NCBI RefSeq assembly: GCF_036865545.1
Contig: NZ_CP142208.1
Span: forward strand, 1,302,001-1,366,000
DNA length: 64,000 bases
From: Erwinia sp. E_sp_B01_1
GTDB taxonomy: Bacteria; Pseudomonadota; Gammaproteobacteria; Enterobacterales; Enterobacteriaceae
Direction of reading: 5' to 3'
Shown here one piece after another: positions 37,094-45,847 of this stretch. The notes below the pieces were generated by a model that saw only the letters and a program-made list of their open reading frames with translations, had not been told where the DNA came from and did no database searches. How positions within the stretch are numbered: the stretch's first letter is position 1; each line of letters begins with the position of its first letter. A program made the position numbers and the translations under genes.

Positions 37094-38129
37094 CGGCGCT
37101 GCGGTTACCGAAGATGAGCAGGGAAGAGGCCCGGCTGCGTCAGCGGATCGGCGCGGGCTGCAGTTATCCCTATTTTCTGGCGGGCGAGCAGGGTGTGCTG
37201 CGATTGACGCTGGCTCAGGGGCCGCGACCACCGGAGATGAGCCACTGGCAAACCGGCATCGGTACAGTGCAGCTTTCGGCGGCCCAGCCGGTGCTGTCGC
37301 TGATGTCCGGATGCCCGACTTTTGCCCTCCCGCCCTCGTCTGAGAGCCAGGCCTGGTACTGGCCGTGGTGGAATCAGCAACTTTCTGCCGAACTTCTTGC
37401 GTTGTTCAGCCACTTAGCTGTTGAGCCAGAGAAAACAGCGCCGGGCGAGCTGTTGTTGACCCTGACCCTGGAGTGGGGCGGACAACGCGCGCACAGCCTG
37501 CTTTCCCTCTCTGCTCAGAGCCTGGCATTACTGATAACCAAACCCGGCTGGCAGCAGGATGCCTGGCCACTGCCGGAGAGCATGATGCTGACCCTGCCAG
37601 TGATTACTGGCGAACTTGAGCTGTCGTCAGACGCGCTGCAGGCACTGCGCTGTGGGGATGTTTTACTCCCCCTGAAGCCAGGTTCACCCCTGACGGACGG
37701 GGTTCACTCCGCTGCGGTGCGCGCTGGTTTTACGGAGAAGTGCAGATGCAGTCTGGCCCGACGGCCCATTTTTATCTTACCGAAACGGAGAGACAGAACG
37801 TGACCCTGACCCCTGATGAGTTTGAGCACGAGCACATGAACCACCCTGAATCCCACTGGGATACTGAACCTGTGACCGCGGAGACTGATTTTGCTCCGCT
37901 GCCCTTGTCCCTGTCGGTTCGCTGCGGCCAGCTGAAACTCACGCTTGGGGAGCTGCAACAGTTAAGCCCCGGCTCAATGGTGATGATCAATAACGTCACG
38001 CCTGGGGAAGCGATCCTCTGTCATGGGGATTATCCGCTGGCGAAAGGGGAGCTGGTGGATGTGGAAGGGCGTCTTGGCCTGCAGATAACCCATATGCTGC
38101 CCGGCAGCAAGAACCCGCTGGCCCGCTGA
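37090..38129 (+). pseudogene. hrcQ: HrcQ, cytosolic ring (C-ring) protein, split by a frameshift
   Basis: Frame one runs from ATG 37090 and stops at 37803. After ALRCGDVLLPLKPG it turns into sequence without family character. In the -1 frame the family sequence resumes as DGRGSLRCGARWFYGEVQMQSG and continues through the SpoA domain (LSLSVRCGQLKLTLGELQQL, GSMVMINNVTPGEAILCHG) to 38129. One extra C in CCCC at 37687-37690 would give GSPPDGRGSLRCGA and a protein of about 346 residues. P. syringae naturally encodes HrcQA and HrcQB separately, and SctQ proteins often have an internal start for the C-terminal part (here GTG 37740 or ATG 37746). The split may therefore be functional, an error or a mutation. 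Confidence 0.85.
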
Positions 38130-38133
38130 TCTC

Positions 38134-38787
38134 ATGGACAACCTGTCGCTAAATCCGATGACGCTGGCCCTGTTTCTGGGGGCGCTGTCACTGGTCCCTG
38201 TCCTGATGATTGTCTGTACCTGTTTTCTGAAAATCTCAATGGTGCTGATGCTGACCCGCAACGCTATGGGCGTGCAGCAGGTGCCGCCCAATATGGCGAT
38301 TTACGGTATCGCGCTGGCCGCCTCGCTGTTTGTGATGGCCCCTGTATTCAACGAGATGAGCCAGAGGGTAAAAACGATGCCGGTGGATACGCAGTCAGCC
38401 GAACGGCTGGAGTACACCGTCTCTAACGGCCTGGAGCCTTTAAAGCGGTTTATGGTGAAAAATACCGATCCGGACATTCTGACCCACCTGCAGGAGAATG
38501 CGCAGCGCATGTGGCCGAAAGAGATGTCTGACTCGGTGCAGCACGACAGCCCGCTGCTGCTGATCCCCTCCTTTGTACTTTCGGAATTGCAGAACGGCTT
38601 CAAGATCGGTTTCCTGATTTTTATTCCCTTTATCGTGGTGGATTTGATTGTCTCTAACGTGCTCCTGGCGCTGGGGATGCAGATGGTGTCACCGATGACC
38701 ATCTCGCTGCCGCTGAAAATCCTGCTGTTTGTGCTGGTGAGCGGCTGGACGCGGCTGCTTGACGGCCTTTTCTACAGCTACCTGTGA
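38134..38787 (+). CDS. hrcR: HrcR, export apparatus protein (SctR)
   Basis: The 217-residue protein of the FliP/SctR family has four hydrophobic segments. The conserved [48 protein letters not shown] and [25 protein letters not shown] runs are present. Five copies, with HrcS and HrcT, form the helical export gate in the inner-membrane plane. The start lies 4 bp after hrcQ. There are no defects. Confidence 0.95.
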   Translation: MDNLSLNPMTLALFLGALSLVPVLMIVCTCFLKISMVLMLTRNAMGVQQVPPNMAIYGIALAASLFVMAPVFNEMSQRVKTMPVDTQSAERLEYTVSNGLEPLKRFMVKNTDPDILTHLQENAQRMWPKEMSDSVQHDSPLLLIPSFVLSELQNGFKIGFLIFIPFIVVDLIVSNVLLALGMQMVSPMTISLPLKILLFVLVSGWTRLLDGLFYSYL

Positions 38788-38794
38788 GGGGCCG

Positions 38795-39055
38795 ATGGAT
38801 ATTTTGACGCTGTTTCGTCAGGCAATGTTGCTGGTGGTGATCCTCTCTGCACCGCCGCTGATTGTGGCGGTGATTGTCGGGGTGATCGTCTCCCTGTTGC
38901 AGGCGGTCATGCAGCTGCAGGATCAGACGCTGCCCTTTGCCATCAAACTGGTGGCGGTAGGCGTGGCACTGGCCCTTACCGGGCGCTGGATTGGCGTTGA
39001 GCTGATGGAGCTGGCGCAAAGCGCCTTTGCCATGATGCCCAACGTAAAGTACTGA
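38795..39055 (+). CDS. hrcS: HrcS, export apparatus protein (SctS)
   Basis: The product has 86 residues and two membrane hairpin helices (AMLLVVILSAPPLIVAVIVGVIVSLLQAVMQLQDQTLPFAIKLV and a second from residue 50). That is the FliQ/SctS pattern and length. ATG 38795 is preceded by GAGGGGCC. An earlier in-frame ATG at 38759 lies inside hrcR and would add 12 unconserved residues. It is part of the R5S4T1 gate. Confidence 0.93.
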   Translation: MDILTLFRQAMLLVVILSAPPLIVAVIVGVIVSLLQAVMQLQDQTLPFAIKLVAVGVALALTGRWIGVELMELAQSAFAMMPNVKY

Positions 39056-39056
39056 T

Positions 39057-39854
39057 ATGTGGAATAACGTCCTGTTCGATGGCTACCATTTTATTCTGGC
39101 TGTGACGCTGTCGATGGCGCGGATCTTCCCGTGCCTGCTGCTCTCCCCGGTATTTTCTTTCAACGCCATCAAGGGCGGGCTGCGCTCCGCTATTGTGCTG
39201 GCGCTGGCGCTGTTTCCTGCCCCGATGATCCAGCAGCAGATCGCCATTGACGACCCTTCACTTTTCCTGCTGGCCGCGCTGGCGGTGAAAGAGGTGATCA
39301 TTGGCATCCTTATCGGCCTGCTGATGGCGATGCCGTTCTGGCTGTTTGAGTCCGTGGGCGCCCTGTTCGATAACCAGCGTGGCGCGCTGATGGGGGGGCA
39401 GCTTAATCCGCAGCTCGGCCCGGATGCCACACCGCTGGGCTTTCTGATGCAGCAGTCGATCATTTTGCTGCTGGTGGTGGGGCTTGGGCTTTCAACGCTG
39501 ACGCAGATCATCTGGGACAGTTACCGCCTCTGGCCAGCCATGCAGTGGTTGCCGTTTCCCGGCGAGGCAGGTTTTAAAGTTTATCTCGACCTGCTGGGCA
39601 GCGTGTTCACCCATATGGTGCTCTACGCCGGGCCGCTGGTGGCCTTGTTGCTGCTGGTGGATTTCAGCGTGGGGATTTTGAGCATCTACAGTCCGCAGCT
39701 TCAGGCCACGGTGCTGGCGATGCCGGCCAAATGTCTGCTGGGAATGCTGTTCTTTGTGTTGTATCTGCCCATTCTGAATTATGTCGGCGGCGAACGGCTG
39801 TTCGAGTTGAAAGATCTGATCCCTCATCTGTCGGATATGTTTGCGAAAGGGTAA
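39057..39854 (+). CDS. hrcT: HrcT, export apparatus protein (SctT)
   Basis: The 265-residue protein of the FliR/SctT family has about six membrane helices. The conserved EVIIGILIGLLMAMPFWLFESVGALFDNQRGA segment and LLLVDFSVGILSIYSPQLQA are visible. It is a single-copy gate component next to HrcR and HrcS. It follows hrcS by 1 bp. Confidence 0.94.
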   Translation: MWNNVLFDGYHFILAVTLSMARIFPCLLLSPVFSFNAIKGGLRSAIVLALALFPAPMIQQQIAIDDPSLFLLAALAVKEVIIGILIGLLMAMPFWLFESVGALFDNQRGALMGGQLNPQLGPDATPLGFLMQQSIILLLVVGLGLSTLTQIIWDSYRLWPAMQWLPFPGEAGFKVYLDLLGSVFTHMVLYAGPLVALLLLVDFSVGILSIYSPQLQATVLAMPAKCLLGMLFFVLYLPILNYVGGERLFELKDLIPHLSDMFAKG

Positions 39855-39857
39855 GGC

Positions 39858-40943
39858 ATGGCAGAAAAAACCGAAGACGCAACCCCGCAAAAACTCAAAG
39901 AGTCGCGAAAAAAAGGCCAGGTCGGGCAGACGCCCGATATTCCCAAACTGCTGATCTGTATCGGGGTGATGGAGACTATTTTTGCCCTGGTCGGCAGCGG
40001 TATGCAGCGGCTGGAGGCGATGATCATGCTGCCACTGGCCCGGCTCAGCGATCCTTTTGGTCACGCAATGCAGGAAGTGGCGCTGGACGGGCTGATGGTG
40101 GTGCTCTATTTCTGCGGCATTGTCTGCGCGCTGATCTTCCTGCTGCGCGTGCTGGGGGGCTGGATCCAGTTCGGCCCGCTGTTTGCCACCGAGGCGCTGC
40201 AACCCAAGTTTGATGCGATCAACCCGGTAGGCCATCTCAAAAACATGTTTTCGGCGAAGCAGCTCACCACGCTGTTGACCAGCGTGTTGAAAGCCACGGC
40301 TATCGGCATCGTTTTTTATCTGGCGATAAAACCCGATCTGGGGCCGCTGGCGCAGCTGGCTTACGGCGACGATCTCAACGGTTTCTGGCTTTCCGTACTG
40401 GCGCTGTTTAAAAAAATAGTCCGCGAGACGCTGGCGCTGTTGCTGTTGATGAGCGCGCTGGATTTCGGGCTGCAGAAGTATTTCTTCCTCAAGCAGCAGC
40501 GAATGAGCCATGAAGATATCCGCAATGAATTCAAGCAGAGTGAAGGCGATCCCCATATGAAAGGACACCGCAAGTCTCTGTCACATCAAATCCTCAATGA
40601 AGCACCTAAGCCCAGGCGGGAAGTGGCCGTGGAAGAGGCCGATATGGTGCTGGTGAACCCTACGCACTTTGCTGTGGGTCTCTATTATCGTCCCGGTGAA
40701 ACCCCACTGCCGCGCCTGCTTTATAAAGCGCAGGGCTATGAAGCTCAGGAAATCATTGAAGAAGCTAAAAACCTCCAGGTGCCGGTGATTCGCTTTGTCT
40801 GGCTGACCCGCACGCTGTTCAGAACCGTGGAAGAGGGCGAATATATTCCCCGCGAAACGCTGAAAGCGGTCGCCCAGGTTTATCGCCTGCTTAAGGAGAT
40901 TGAGGATCAGCATATCAATGAAGTGCTGGAGATCGAGGAGTAG
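39858..40943 (+). CDS. hrcU: HrcU, autoproteolytic export switch protein (SctU)
   Basis: The product has 361 residues. It begins AEKTEDATPQKLKESRKKGQVGQT as SctU/FlhB proteins do, then has four membrane helices, a KQQRMSHEDIRNEFKQSEGDPHMK linker and the NPTH autocleavage site in MVLVNPTHFAVGLYY. Cleavage between Asn and Pro allows the switch from early to late substrates set by HrpP. It is the last gene of the hrpJ operon. A direct repeat starts at its stop codon. Confidence 0.95.
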   Translation: MAEKTEDATPQKLKESRKKGQVGQTPDIPKLLICIGVMETIFALVGSGMQRLEAMIMLPLARLSDPFGHAMQEVALDGLMVVLYFCGIVCALIFLLRVLGGWIQFGPLFATEALQPKFDAINPVGHLKNMFSAKQLTTLLTSVLKATAIGIVFYLAIKPDLGPLAQLAYGDDLNGFWLSVLALFKKIVRETLALLLLMSALDFGLQKYFFLKQQRMSHEDIRNEFKQSEGDPHMKGHRKSLSHQILNEAPKPRREVAVEEADMVLVNPTHFAVGLYYRPGETPLPRLLYKAQGYEAQEIIEEAKNLQVPVIRFVWLTRTLFRTVEEGEYIPRETLKAVAQVYRLLKEIEDQHINEVLEIEE

Positions 40944-41041
40944 GGCCATGATGGCGGCAGTCAGTTTTTGAGGTGTCAGTTCATCTGAATTCTTAGGGTC
41001 ATGATGGCGGCCTGGGGGGGTGTTTGGTGTCGGTTCATCTG
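40942..41041. repeat. 53/54-bp imperfect tandem repeat after hrcU
   Basis: AGGGCCATGATGGCGGC (40942-40958) recurs as AGGGTCATGATGGCGGC (40995-41011). GGTGTCAGTTCATCTG (40972-40987) recurs as GGTGTCGGTTCATCTG (41026-41041). The repeat begins at the hrcU stop and lies between convergent hrcU and hrpV. Confidence 0.75.
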
Positions 41042-41112
41042 CGTCGTTTTGACTTTTTTACAGGGGGAGCATATCTCCTGTGAAGCGGAGAACAAAGATT
41101 GAGTACGGGGAA

Positions 41113-41436
41113 TTACTGCAAATCCGCCAGCGAGAAGAGAGTGTTGATGACATCGTGCGGGGAGCGTTCCGGGGCGGGTTGGCACAGGATATTTAAGGCA
41201 CCGTCAGCTTCAAGGCTGATGTAGCAGCCTTCGTAACGATCGGGATGCTGGAATCGCCAGCTCAGGATCTGCTTTAGCAGCGAGTCCCTTAACGAACCGG
41301 GCAGAATTTTCAGGGTTAATGTCGGGGTGGGGAGAGGAATAAAGTCCAGCTCGCTGCCGGGATGCGGGGCCCAGCAGCAGGCTTCATGGTGTTGCCAGGC
41401 GGCCAGAAAGGCCGCCATCGTCTGTACTGTTCTCAT
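41113..41436 (-). CDS. hrpV: HrpV, negative regulator / chaperone-like protein
   Basis: A protein of 107 residues at the end of the hrpF-hrpG-hrcC-hrpT operon, the invariable place of hrpV. It has a chaperone-like pattern of alternating strands (ELDFIPLPTPTLTLKILPGSLRDSLLKQIL, GCYISLEADGALNIL). In P. syringae HrpV binds HrpS and represses it, and HrpG relieves this. Sequence identity in the family is low, so the name rests mainly on context. It overlaps hrpT by 4 bp (ATGA). Confidence 0.8.
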   Translation of the reverse strand: MRTVQTMAAFLAAWQHHEACCWAPHPGSELDFIPLPTPTLTLKILPGSLRDSLLKQILSWRFQHPDRYEGCYISLEADGALNILCQPAPERSPHDVINTLFSLADLQ

Positions 41437-41684
41437 TCGTTAACGGACGCCTGGGTGTAATCAAACGGCCCGTTGCGCATATCGGGTTGCCACCAGATGG
41501 TCATCGAATGGTCACCCGACACGGGCCGGCAGGAGACATCATTGCAGCCGACAAATTTTGGTTTGGCACAGGCGGTCAATACCAGAGCCAGACCCAGCAC
41601 CAGGACAGGCTTTTGCAGTTTTTTCATCTTCATCATCACAGGCTTTTTCAAACGTGGCATCGAGAGCGGACTGTTCATTTTCAT
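41433..41684 (-). CDS. hrpT: HrpT, small outer-membrane lipoprotein
   Basis: The 83-residue protein has a lipoprotein signal VLVLGLALVLTAC. The lipid-modified cysteine is about residue 39 from ATG 41684, or about 20 if the inner ATG (MKKLQKPVL) is used. The upstream ATG has the better ribosome-binding sequence (GAGGAAAAGAG). Two more cysteine residues follow in VGCNDVSCRPV. HrpT-type lipoproteins help the secretin HrcC insert in the outer membrane. It lies between hrcC and hrpV, as in P. syringae and Erwinia. Confidence 0.83.
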   Translation of the reverse strand: MKMNSPLSMPRLKKPVMMKMKKLQKPVLVLGLALVLTACAKPKFVGCNDVSCRPVSGDHSMTIWWQPDMRNGPFDYTQASVNE

Positions 41685-41693
41685 CTCTTTTCC

Positions 41694-43808
41694 TCAGCGT
41701 GACAGCAGACGACCGGACGAACCGGTTGTGGCCGCCACAGGTGCCGCAGGAACATAACCATCCTGCGTTTTAAGCAGTGAGACGCGGGACGGACGGGCCG
41801 GAACCTGAGTATCATAGGCCACATAAACTTCCGTGGATTCCCCCGGCTTCAGGCGGGTTTTTGGCCAGGCCGAGACCGCCAGCGTCCGGTCACTGCGGCA
41901 GACAGACTCGTCGAATCTTGCCTCGCTGCTGCTGGTATTGGTCACCACCCCAACGGCAATCTGCATGGAACTGTTGCCATACCACTGATGCCTTGCGCTG
42001 GTACGGAAGGTCAGCGGAATATTGCACAGCGAACTTAGCGAAAGACCGGTCTGGTTCGCCTTAAGGCCGCCAGGCAGGCGGCTTTCCGCCAGATCCTGCA
42101 TCGCGCTTTCAATGGTGCGTTTCATATCACCAAACTGATGCCGACGGGTGATATTACGCAGGGATTCATTAATCTGATCGCGGTTTTCCGCATCCACATA
42201 ACGCGAAGGATCAACCTGGTCACCAATCAGATGCGGGGTAATAATAAACAGCCGTTCGCGTTGCGAAGTGGTGCGATTGTTGGAGGTGAACAGCTTGCCA
42301 ATAAACGGAATTTTCCCGAGGATCGGTACCCGTTCTTCATCATCACCGCTTTGCTTGGTGTGAAAACCGCCCATCACCAGCGAGCGTTTTTCCTGCACCA
42401 GCGCCTGGGTGCTGATTACGCCGTTTTCAGTGCCTTCAGCGCTGCCATCCTCATTTTTATTGAGTTTGCCATCTTCCACATCCACCACCAGCTGGACGGC
42501 AGACTTACCCGGATTATCGCCAATCGACCGGGGGGTAACGCGCAGACTGGTTCCGGCCGTAACTTCGCGAATGTCCGCAACCCGCTCACCGATGGCGGTG
42601 ATAAAGGCGGTATTGCTGAAATCGATCACTGCCGGCTGGTTTTCCAACGTCAGCACCGAAGGGTTGGCGATAATAGAGGCTGTACCTTCGCCCTCCAGCG
42701 CCTGAATATCGGCAAAGAAGCGGCTGAAATCAGTCACAAACAGCGTGCTGGCCCCGTTAAGCATCGACGCGCCCGCCGTGACGTTGCCAAACTGACCTGA
42801 CCAGTTAGAGGAGAGACGGGCCAGTTCGCTGCGATCGATATCCACAATAACCGCATCAATTTCTACCAGCTTTTGCGGCACGTCGATCATCTTCACCAGA
42901 TCGGCGTACTCACTCTTGAGCTTTTTATTATCGCGAACCAGCAGGGTATTGTTGCGGACATCCGCCGAGACTTTGCCCTGTAACGCCTTGCCCTGGCTTT
43001 GATCCTGCGCATTGCTGCGGCCCAGGCGGGTGTTCCGGCCAATCATCTGTTCCATAATGCTGCGGCTTTCCCCCTGCATGGCCTGATAGGGGCTGTCATT
43101 GCCACCCCGGCCATTTTGCGAGGTGGTGGTGCCGTTAGCTGAGCCGTTGGCATTTTGCCCCAGTAACTCATTAAGCATGGTGGCCACGCCGGGTACGACC
43201 AGAGTCTGATCGCGGTATTTAATGGTGCGGTCGGCCACGTCAGCATATTTCAGAGGGAACGCCATCATTTGCTTATCCTCACTGGTTTCCGGTTCAGACT
43301 TTTTGCTGAAATCGGCAATCAGATCGACATACTTCGGTGGCCCGGTAACCAGCACCACCCCCTCATCCGGCAGCTCACCCCAGCCGAACCGCGATTCCAG
43401 CAGCCCGACACCCTGTAGCGCCTGTTTAAGATCGGGTGCGGCGTCAGGGCTGATTTTCAGTCGGCGGGAGGTCTGCTCAGACTGCGGGCTGACATAAATA
43501 GTGTTGTTATAAACAAACCACTGGAAACGGTACTCCAGTGCCAGCCGGTTGAGGAATGCTTCAGCATTGTCCGAACGCAGGCGGGCAGTGACAAAGGTAT
43601 CGGGCAGGCCGGCGACGTTGGCATCCACGCCATGACTACTGGCAAAGTCCTGCAGGATCACGCTCAGCGGCGTGTTATCAGCGGAGTAGGCATAGGCGCC
43701 ATCCTTCCACTCATCAGGGGTACTGGCATAGCTGTGTGAAACAGATAATCCGATCGCCAGCGCAAGAAGCAGAGGACGAAACGGGAAATTAGTCAGCGGT
43801 CTGGACAC
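41694..43808 (-). CDS. hrcC: HrcC, outer-membrane secretin (SctC)
   Basis: The product has 704 residues with a signal peptide (LLLALAIGLSVSHSYA). Periplasmic N domains include VILQDFASSHGVDANVAGLPDTFV. The secretin core contains EVTAGTSLRVTPR, VDVEDGK, and the VPILGKIPFIGKLFTSN motif near residue 540. After it comes an S domain that would bind the HrpT pilotin. It forms the outer-membrane ring through which the pilus passes. A long Asn/Gly-rich insert (QNANGSANGTTTSQNGRGG) lies near residue 220. Confidence 0.94.
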   Translation of the reverse strand: MSRPLTNFPFRPLLLALAIGLSVSHSYASTPDEWKDGAYAYSADNTPLSVILQDFASSHGVDANVAGLPDTFVTARLRSDNAEAFLNRLALEYRFQWFVYNNTIYVSPQSEQTSRRLKISPDAAPDLKQALQGVGLLESRFGWGELPDEGVVLVTGPPKYVDLIADFSKKSEPETSEDKQMMAFPLKYADVADRTIKYRDQTLVVPGVATMLNELLGQNANGSANGTTTSQNGRGGNDSPYQAMQGESRSIMEQMIGRNTRLGRSNAQDQSQGKALQGKVSADVRNNTLLVRDNKKLKSEYADLVKMIDVPQKLVEIDAVIVDIDRSELARLSSNWSGQFGNVTAGASMLNGASTLFVTDFSRFFADIQALEGEGTASIIANPSVLTLENQPAVIDFSNTAFITAIGERVADIREVTAGTSLRVTPRSIGDNPGKSAVQLVVDVEDGKLNKNEDGSAEGTENGVISTQALVQEKRSLVMGGFHTKQSGDDEERVPILGKIPFIGKLFTSNNRTTSQRERLFIITPHLIGDQVDPSRYVDAENRDQINESLRNITRRHQFGDMKRTIESAMQDLAESRLPGGLKANQTGLSLSSLCNIPLTFRTSARHQWYGNSSMQIAVGVVTNTSSSEARFDESVCRSDRTLAVSAWPKTRLKPGESTEVYVAYDTQVPARPSRVSLLKTQDGYVPAAPVAATTGSSGRLLSR

Positions 43809-43821
43809 GCTTCTCTCCTTG

Positions 43822-44217
43822 TTATACGGACAGCGTAACGCGTTGCCGCGTTAACAGGCTCAGCAGGGTTTCCTGCCAGATTTCACACTGGTTGCAAAGG
43901 CTTTCCAGCAGCGAGACGGCAGCTTCAGTCCGGTCGTTTTTCAGACGGGCGATAAGGCACAGCGTCTCGTTCTGCGGATGAAAACAGAGCGCGGCGGCTT
44001 CTTCATTAAAATGGGCCAGAGCGGGGCGGGTGATCCTGAGTGCGCTTTGTAAAACGCCCGCATCAACCGGCAACGGTAAGGTCAGTTCAGCAAGGAAATA
44101 CCAGCCGCCAGGGCGGCGCTGCAGCCTGACGGGCATGCCGTCAATCCACAACGCCAGTTCTCCGGTGGACTGGTCAAGGCAATCATCTATCAGCGCTGCA
44201 ACATCAGTTGATGGCAT
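43822..44217 (-). CDS. hrpG: HrpG, chaperone-like regulator
   Basis: The product has 131 residues from the ATG at 44217 (MPSTDVAALIDDCLDQ), which overlaps the hrpF stop. A start at 44301 would lie deep in hrpF and is unlikely. The pattern is that of a type III chaperone (class IB-like), with strands in LALWIDGMPVRLQRR and WYFLAELTLPLPVD and a C-terminal helix. In P. syringae HrpG binds HrpV and frees HrpS. The gene order hrpF-hrpG-hrcC supports the call. Confidence 0.83.
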   Translation of the reverse strand: MPSTDVAALIDDCLDQSTGELALWIDGMPVRLQRRPGGWYFLAELTLPLPVDAGVLQSALRITRPALAHFNEEAAALCFHPQNETLCLIARLKNDRTEAAVSLLESLCNQCEIWQETLLSLLTRQRVTLSV

Positions 44218-44431
44218 CAATGATCGCCTTGCGAATGCCGTGCTTGTACTGGGTATACTGCGAACTGGCCCAGTTGGCATTCGAAACGTCGAGCATCTCA
44301 TTCTGGAAGGCGTACATATCGCTTACGTTGAAAGGCTGATCCTGGCTGTTCTGCGCAAACTGATACATGTCCTTCTGCGCATGAACCACCTGGCTGGTTA
44401 AGCGACGCTGGATAGAGTCGTCGTAGCTCAT
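44204..44431 (-). CDS. hrpF: HrpF, small T3SS protein
   Basis: The 75-residue helical, mostly polar protein (SIQRRLTSQVVHAQKDMYQFAQ, SNANWASSQYTQYKHGIRKAIIDAIN) is of the HrpF family of Hrp1 systems, where it is a small regulator/needle co-chaperone-type protein next to hrpG. ATG 44431 is preceded by CAGGAG. The longer upstream frame has no support. It is the first gene after an internal hrp box at 44462-44489. Confidence 0.83.
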   Translation of the reverse strand: MSYDDSIQRRLTSQVVHAQKDMYQFAQNSQDQPFNVSDMYAFQNEMLDVSNANWASSQYTQYKHGIRKAIIDAIN

Positions 44432-44461
44432 CGTGTCGGTCTCCTGTGGGGGTCTGAAGAT

Positions 44462-44489
44462 TATGTGGCTGCAAAACCGGACCGGTTCC
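44462..44489 (-). promoter_or_regulatory. hrp box of the hrpF-hrpG-hrcC-hrpT-hrpV operon
   Basis: On the minus strand GGAACC (44489-44484), fifteen bases, CCACATA (44468-44462): a full consensus match. It lies 31 bp before hrpF, making this a separate transcription unit, as in P. syringae. Confidence 0.92.
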
Positions 44490-44537
44490 AGGGAGAGGAG
44501 GAAAAATTTTCCACAGTAAATGAGCACGCCGCTGCTG

Positions 44538-44690
44538 CCTGACAAAAGCTGCAAACAGGTTCGGTCTGACAGCGCTGAAGGTGGAATCAGCTTTGGAAGA
44601 TTGAGGCCTGACAAAACCTGAATACGTACGGGTTCTCCCAGACAGCGCTGAGGGCGGAATCAGACCCGGGGAACCAAAGCCTGACAAACC
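44538..44690. repeat. About 70-bp tandem repeats derived from the 3' end of hrpE
   Basis: CCTGACAAA starts at 44538, 44607 and 44680, giving units of about 69 and 73 bp. Shared blocks include GACAGCGCTGA and GGAATCAG. The third unit overlaps the last codons of hrpE, so the other two are decayed copies of that end placed upstream of the hrpF promoter. Confidence 0.75.
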
Positions 44691-45274
44691 CGTTCCCAGC
44701 TAAGGTGCAGTTCGCCCTTTTCGGTGGTCAGGATCAGGCTGTCGTCAGCCAGGCTGGTATCGCATTGTACCTCCCAGCTCAGGTGAGGGTTCTGCTTCAG
44801 CCAGCTTTCCACATCCTGTTGATGCGCTGGCGGGCAGAGCAGGGTGGCACTGGCCTGGCGGCCCTGGGCTTTGACCAGCTGATGCAGCATTGACTGGAGG
44901 CGGGCCGGGGGAGGAAGTTCGGCCAGCAGTTGATTCATCGCCTGAGCCAGCAAGGCTTCAGCCTGAGGCAACAGAGCTGCCTGCCACGACTGCTGCTGCG
45001 CCTGCCAGTCACTGAACAGAGCACCGGTTCGCACCAGAAAATCCTGCTGCTGCTCCGCCTGCTGTGCCTGCGACTCGGCTACGCTGCGCTCGCGCGCCGC
45101 TTCCAGCAGATTTTCTGCCTGTTCACTGGCGGCATCGAGCCGGGCCTGAGCCTGCTGTTCAGCCTGCTGGAGCAGGGTCAGCGCCTGCTGATGCCCGGCC
45201 AGGTCTTCCCGGCTAAGGATCGGGCCTGTAGAAAGCTGCGGGTCAAACAGCGCTATTTTCCTGGTGATCCACAT
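44660..45274 (-). CDS. hrpE: HrpE, ATPase-associated stator protein (SctL)
   Basis: The product has 204 residues from the ATG at 45274 (MWITRKIALFDPQLSTGPIL). A long Ala/Gln/Glu-rich coiled coil (residues 25-90) and a C-terminal domain (HQLVKAQGRQASATLLCPP, LILTTEKGELHLSWE) match the FliH/SctL family. SctL binds HrcN and docks it to the C-ring. The start at 45316 lies inside hrpD and is less likely. Its stop region is duplicated downstream. Confidence 0.87.
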   Translation of the reverse strand: MWITRKIALFDPQLSTGPILSREDLAGHQQALTLLQQAEQQAQARLDAASEQAENLLEAARERSVAESQAQQAEQQQDFLVRTGALFSDWQAQQQSWQAALLPQAEALLAQAMNQLLAELPPPARLQSMLHQLVKAQGRQASATLLCPPAHQQDVESWLKQNPHLSWEVQCDTSLADDSLILTTEKGELHLSWERVCQALVPRV

Positions 45275-45845
45275 GTGACACTCTCTCAGATTGCTGGCTT
45301 TGCCAGAGGGCGGCATCCCACAGTGAGGCCAGTCGCGGGGCTGGCAAATTCAGCGGAGGATGGTTATCGGCCTGCAGGATCCATTCGCGGGGGAACAACA
45401 GCCGCAGACGTGGCCAGCTCTCCGGATGGAGAGTGCGCAGCAGGATCAGGCCGCCGGTGGTGTAAGGCTGAAAACAGGCAGCGGGCAACCAGTTTTCGCA
45501 GCGTAGCGCTTTTGCGAGGCGGCGACACCAGATTCGGTTTGCAGGCGTAAGCTCTGGAGGATTTGATTGTGGCGCACAGATGCCAGCCAGCAGTGCCAGC
45601 AGCATCGGCCAGGCCTCGTTATCCAGATCGACCAGCTTAAGCAGCTGTGGATCAGGCTCTGGCGGCAGGCTCGGGGCGATATCAAAACTGGCCGCGACGG
45701 CCAGCGGATGCTGCCAGGCCAGCGCCTGCTGCTGTTCCTGAGGCAGGGCATAAAAACCGTTATCCCGCCAACTTTGATCCGCCTGTTGCCAGTATCCCTG
45801 ATGCCACCAGTTCAGCCAGCGCCCGGCCTGCTCTGCATCCCACAC
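45243..45845 (-). CDS. hrpD: HrpD, T3SS sorting-platform accessory protein (SctK-like)
   Basis: The 200-residue protein is Trp-, Leu- and Pro-rich (WLNWWHQGYWQQADQSW, WPRLRLLFPREWILQ). It sits between hrcJ and hrpE, where HrpD/SctK proteins are always found. It starts with GTG at 45845, two bases after the hrcJ stop, and overlaps hrpE by 32 bp. The role is attachment of the cytosolic platform to the membrane rings, inferred from SctK. Family conservation is weak. Confidence 0.82.
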   Translation of the reverse strand: MWDAEQAGRWLNWWHQGYWQQADQSWRDNGFYALPQEQQQALAWQHPLAVAASFDIAPSLPPEPDPQLLKLVDLDNEAWPMLLALLAGICAPQSNPPELTPANRIWCRRLAKALRCENWLPAACFQPYTTGGLILLRTLHPESWPRLRLLFPREWILQADNHPPLNLPAPRLASLWDAALWQSQQSERVSHVDHQENSAV

Positions 45846-45847
45846 GG

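Noticed and set aside
40976..41185. Small minus-strand frame between hrcU and hrpV
   Set aside because: It is made of the 53-bp direct repeats and overlaps hrpV; no ribosome-binding site is seen.
44298..44687. Repeated SGFGSPGLIPPSALSGRTR-like peptides between hrpE and hrpF
   Set aside because: The translation comes from non-coding tandem repeats and runs through the hrpF promoter; it was kept as a DNA repeat only.
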